64,000 nucleotides of DNA from Bifidobacterium moukalabense DSM 27321 (GTDB lineage: Bacteria; Actinomycetota; Actinomycetes; Actinomycetales; Bifidobacteriaceae): assembly GCF_000522505.1 (NCBI RefSeq), contig NZ_AZMV01000007.1, positions 496,001 through 560,000 on the forward strand. Reading direction: 5' to 3'. Below the pieces are notes generated by a model. It was given only the letters and a program-made list of their open reading frames with translations, had not been told where the DNA came from and did not search any database. This document shows, in pieces, positions 63,480 through 64,000 of this stretch. Both the position numbers and the translations under genes were made by a program. Position 1 is the stretch's first letter. Every line of letters starts with the position of its first letter.

Positions 63480-64000
63480 ATGATTGAATCGGCTGCACGT
63501 AAATTGGCGACGGAACTGGTCAATCGCAGGGAATCCATCAATCGTGAGCTGAGCCGTAACGGCGTGCGTTTCGGCATCTACAAGAACGGTGAATACCACG
63601 ATCGGCTGTTCCCGTACGATCCGGTGCCGCGCATCATCGAATCCGACGAATTCGATGAGATGGAGGCGGGCCTCAAGCAGCGTGTCAACGCGCTCAACGC
63701 CTATCTGCGCGACATCTACTCCGACAAGCACGCCATCAAAGACGGCATCGTGCCGGAGGAATATGTCTACACCTCGGCCGGCTACTTTCCGCAGGTCAAC
63801 GGCGTAACCCCTCCCGGAGGCGTGTTCGCGCACATCGCCGGTGAGGATCTGGTGCAGGGCCAGGATGGCAAATGGTGGGTGCTCGAAGACAATCTACGCA
63901 TTCCATCCGGAGCCAGCTATCCACTGTTCGCGCGTGATATCGAACGCAGAATCACGCCACGGCTCTTCCGTGACGTACGCGTGCGCGACAACCGCGACTA
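63480..64000 (+). CDS. Circularly permuted ATP-grasp protein (CP_ATPgrasp_2 type), 5' part
   Basis: The first 173 residues are in the window; the frame stays open to the edge. The start MIESAARKLATELVNRRESI is followed by the family segments NGVRFGIYKNGEYHDRLFPY, DPVPRIIESDEFDEMEAGLK and the glycine/tryptophan block GEDLVQGQDGKWWVLEDNLR, then IPSGASYPLFARDIERR. These enzymes are proposed amidoligases often found with an alpha-E protein and a transglutaminase-like peptidase; those neighbours would lie past the right edge. AAAGGAG lies 11 nt before ATG. Confidence 0.88.
   Translation, partial: MIESAARKLATELVNRRESINRELSRNGVRFGIYKNGEYHDRLFPYDPVPRIIESDEFDEMEAGLKQRVNALNAYLRDIYSDKHAIKDGIVPEEYVYTSAGYFPQVNGVTPPGGVFAHIAGEDLVQGQDGKWWVLEDNLRIPSGASYPLFARDIERRITPRLFRDVRVRDNRD

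Overview
The window is a stretch of core chromosome from a high-GC Gram-positive bacterium, almost certainly Bifidobacterium. Support for this: a 910-residue bifunctional AdhE, actinobacterial gene orders (fdxA-dapC; fmdB / 5-FTHF cyclo-ligase / rimJ-like / SepX-GlpR-like), a CIRCE-controlled groES without adjacent groEL, zinc-type S14, an S10-spc-alpha ribosomal cluster interrupted before secY, and many genes that look leaderless. The species cannot be fixed from the sequence alone. No prophage, IS element, integron or CRISPR array was seen.

Layout. 1-5.2 kb: phosphate starvation module (end of a SenX3/PhoR-type kinase, its OmpR-type regulator, an 11-bp direct-repeat Pho box, pstSCAB). 5.3-6.3 kb: a metal-binding lipoprotein behind a Zur-type palindrome, without its permease or ATPase. 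6.4-7.8 kb (minus): purine permease. 8.1-9.3 kb: L10 leader, rplJ, rplL. 9.5-10.9 kb: MATE exporter. 11.0-16.4 kb: a translationally coupled trio of an FHA protein, a very large helicase-nuclease-like protein whose P-loop and DEAD-type motifs are destroyed, and a 90-residue protein. 16.4-20.1 kb: SAF-domain protein, FmdB zinc ribbon, 5-FTHF cyclo-ligase, GNAT acetyltransferase and a SepX/GlpR-like divisome candidate. 20.2-21.4 kb: CIRCE-groES, then tRNA-Tyr, tRNA-Thr, tRNA-Met and rpmG. 21.4-34.6 kb: murB, APC permease, fdxA-dapC, dinB, EamA exporter, tRNA-Ser, capA-like, a 2-hydroxyacid dehydrogenase, YigZ, an LRV repeat protein and malQ. 34.6-38.3 kb: rplM-rpsI and convergent glgX. 38.5-42.8 kb: an inducible polyol locus (zinc dehydrogenase, RbtT/DalT-type permease, VOC protein, convergent ROK regulator). 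43.1-45.9 kb: Rex-type site and adhE. 47.3-62.2 kb: S10, spc and alpha ribosomal operons with secY, adk, infA and rpoA; rplQ carries a probable one-base frameshift in its tail. 62.3-64 kb: truA and the start of a circularly permuted ATP-grasp gene.

Functional links. The two-component system and the Pho box explain pst control. A similar A/T-rich operator sits between the -35 and -10 of both the polyol promoter and the ROK promoter, so the ROK protein probably represses both. malQ and glgX belong to maltodextrin and glycogen turnover. The Rex-type site ties adhE to NADH/NAD balance. The best candidates for under-described biology are the FHA/pseudo-helicase operon, the SepX-like locus and the orphan Zur-linked lipoprotein.
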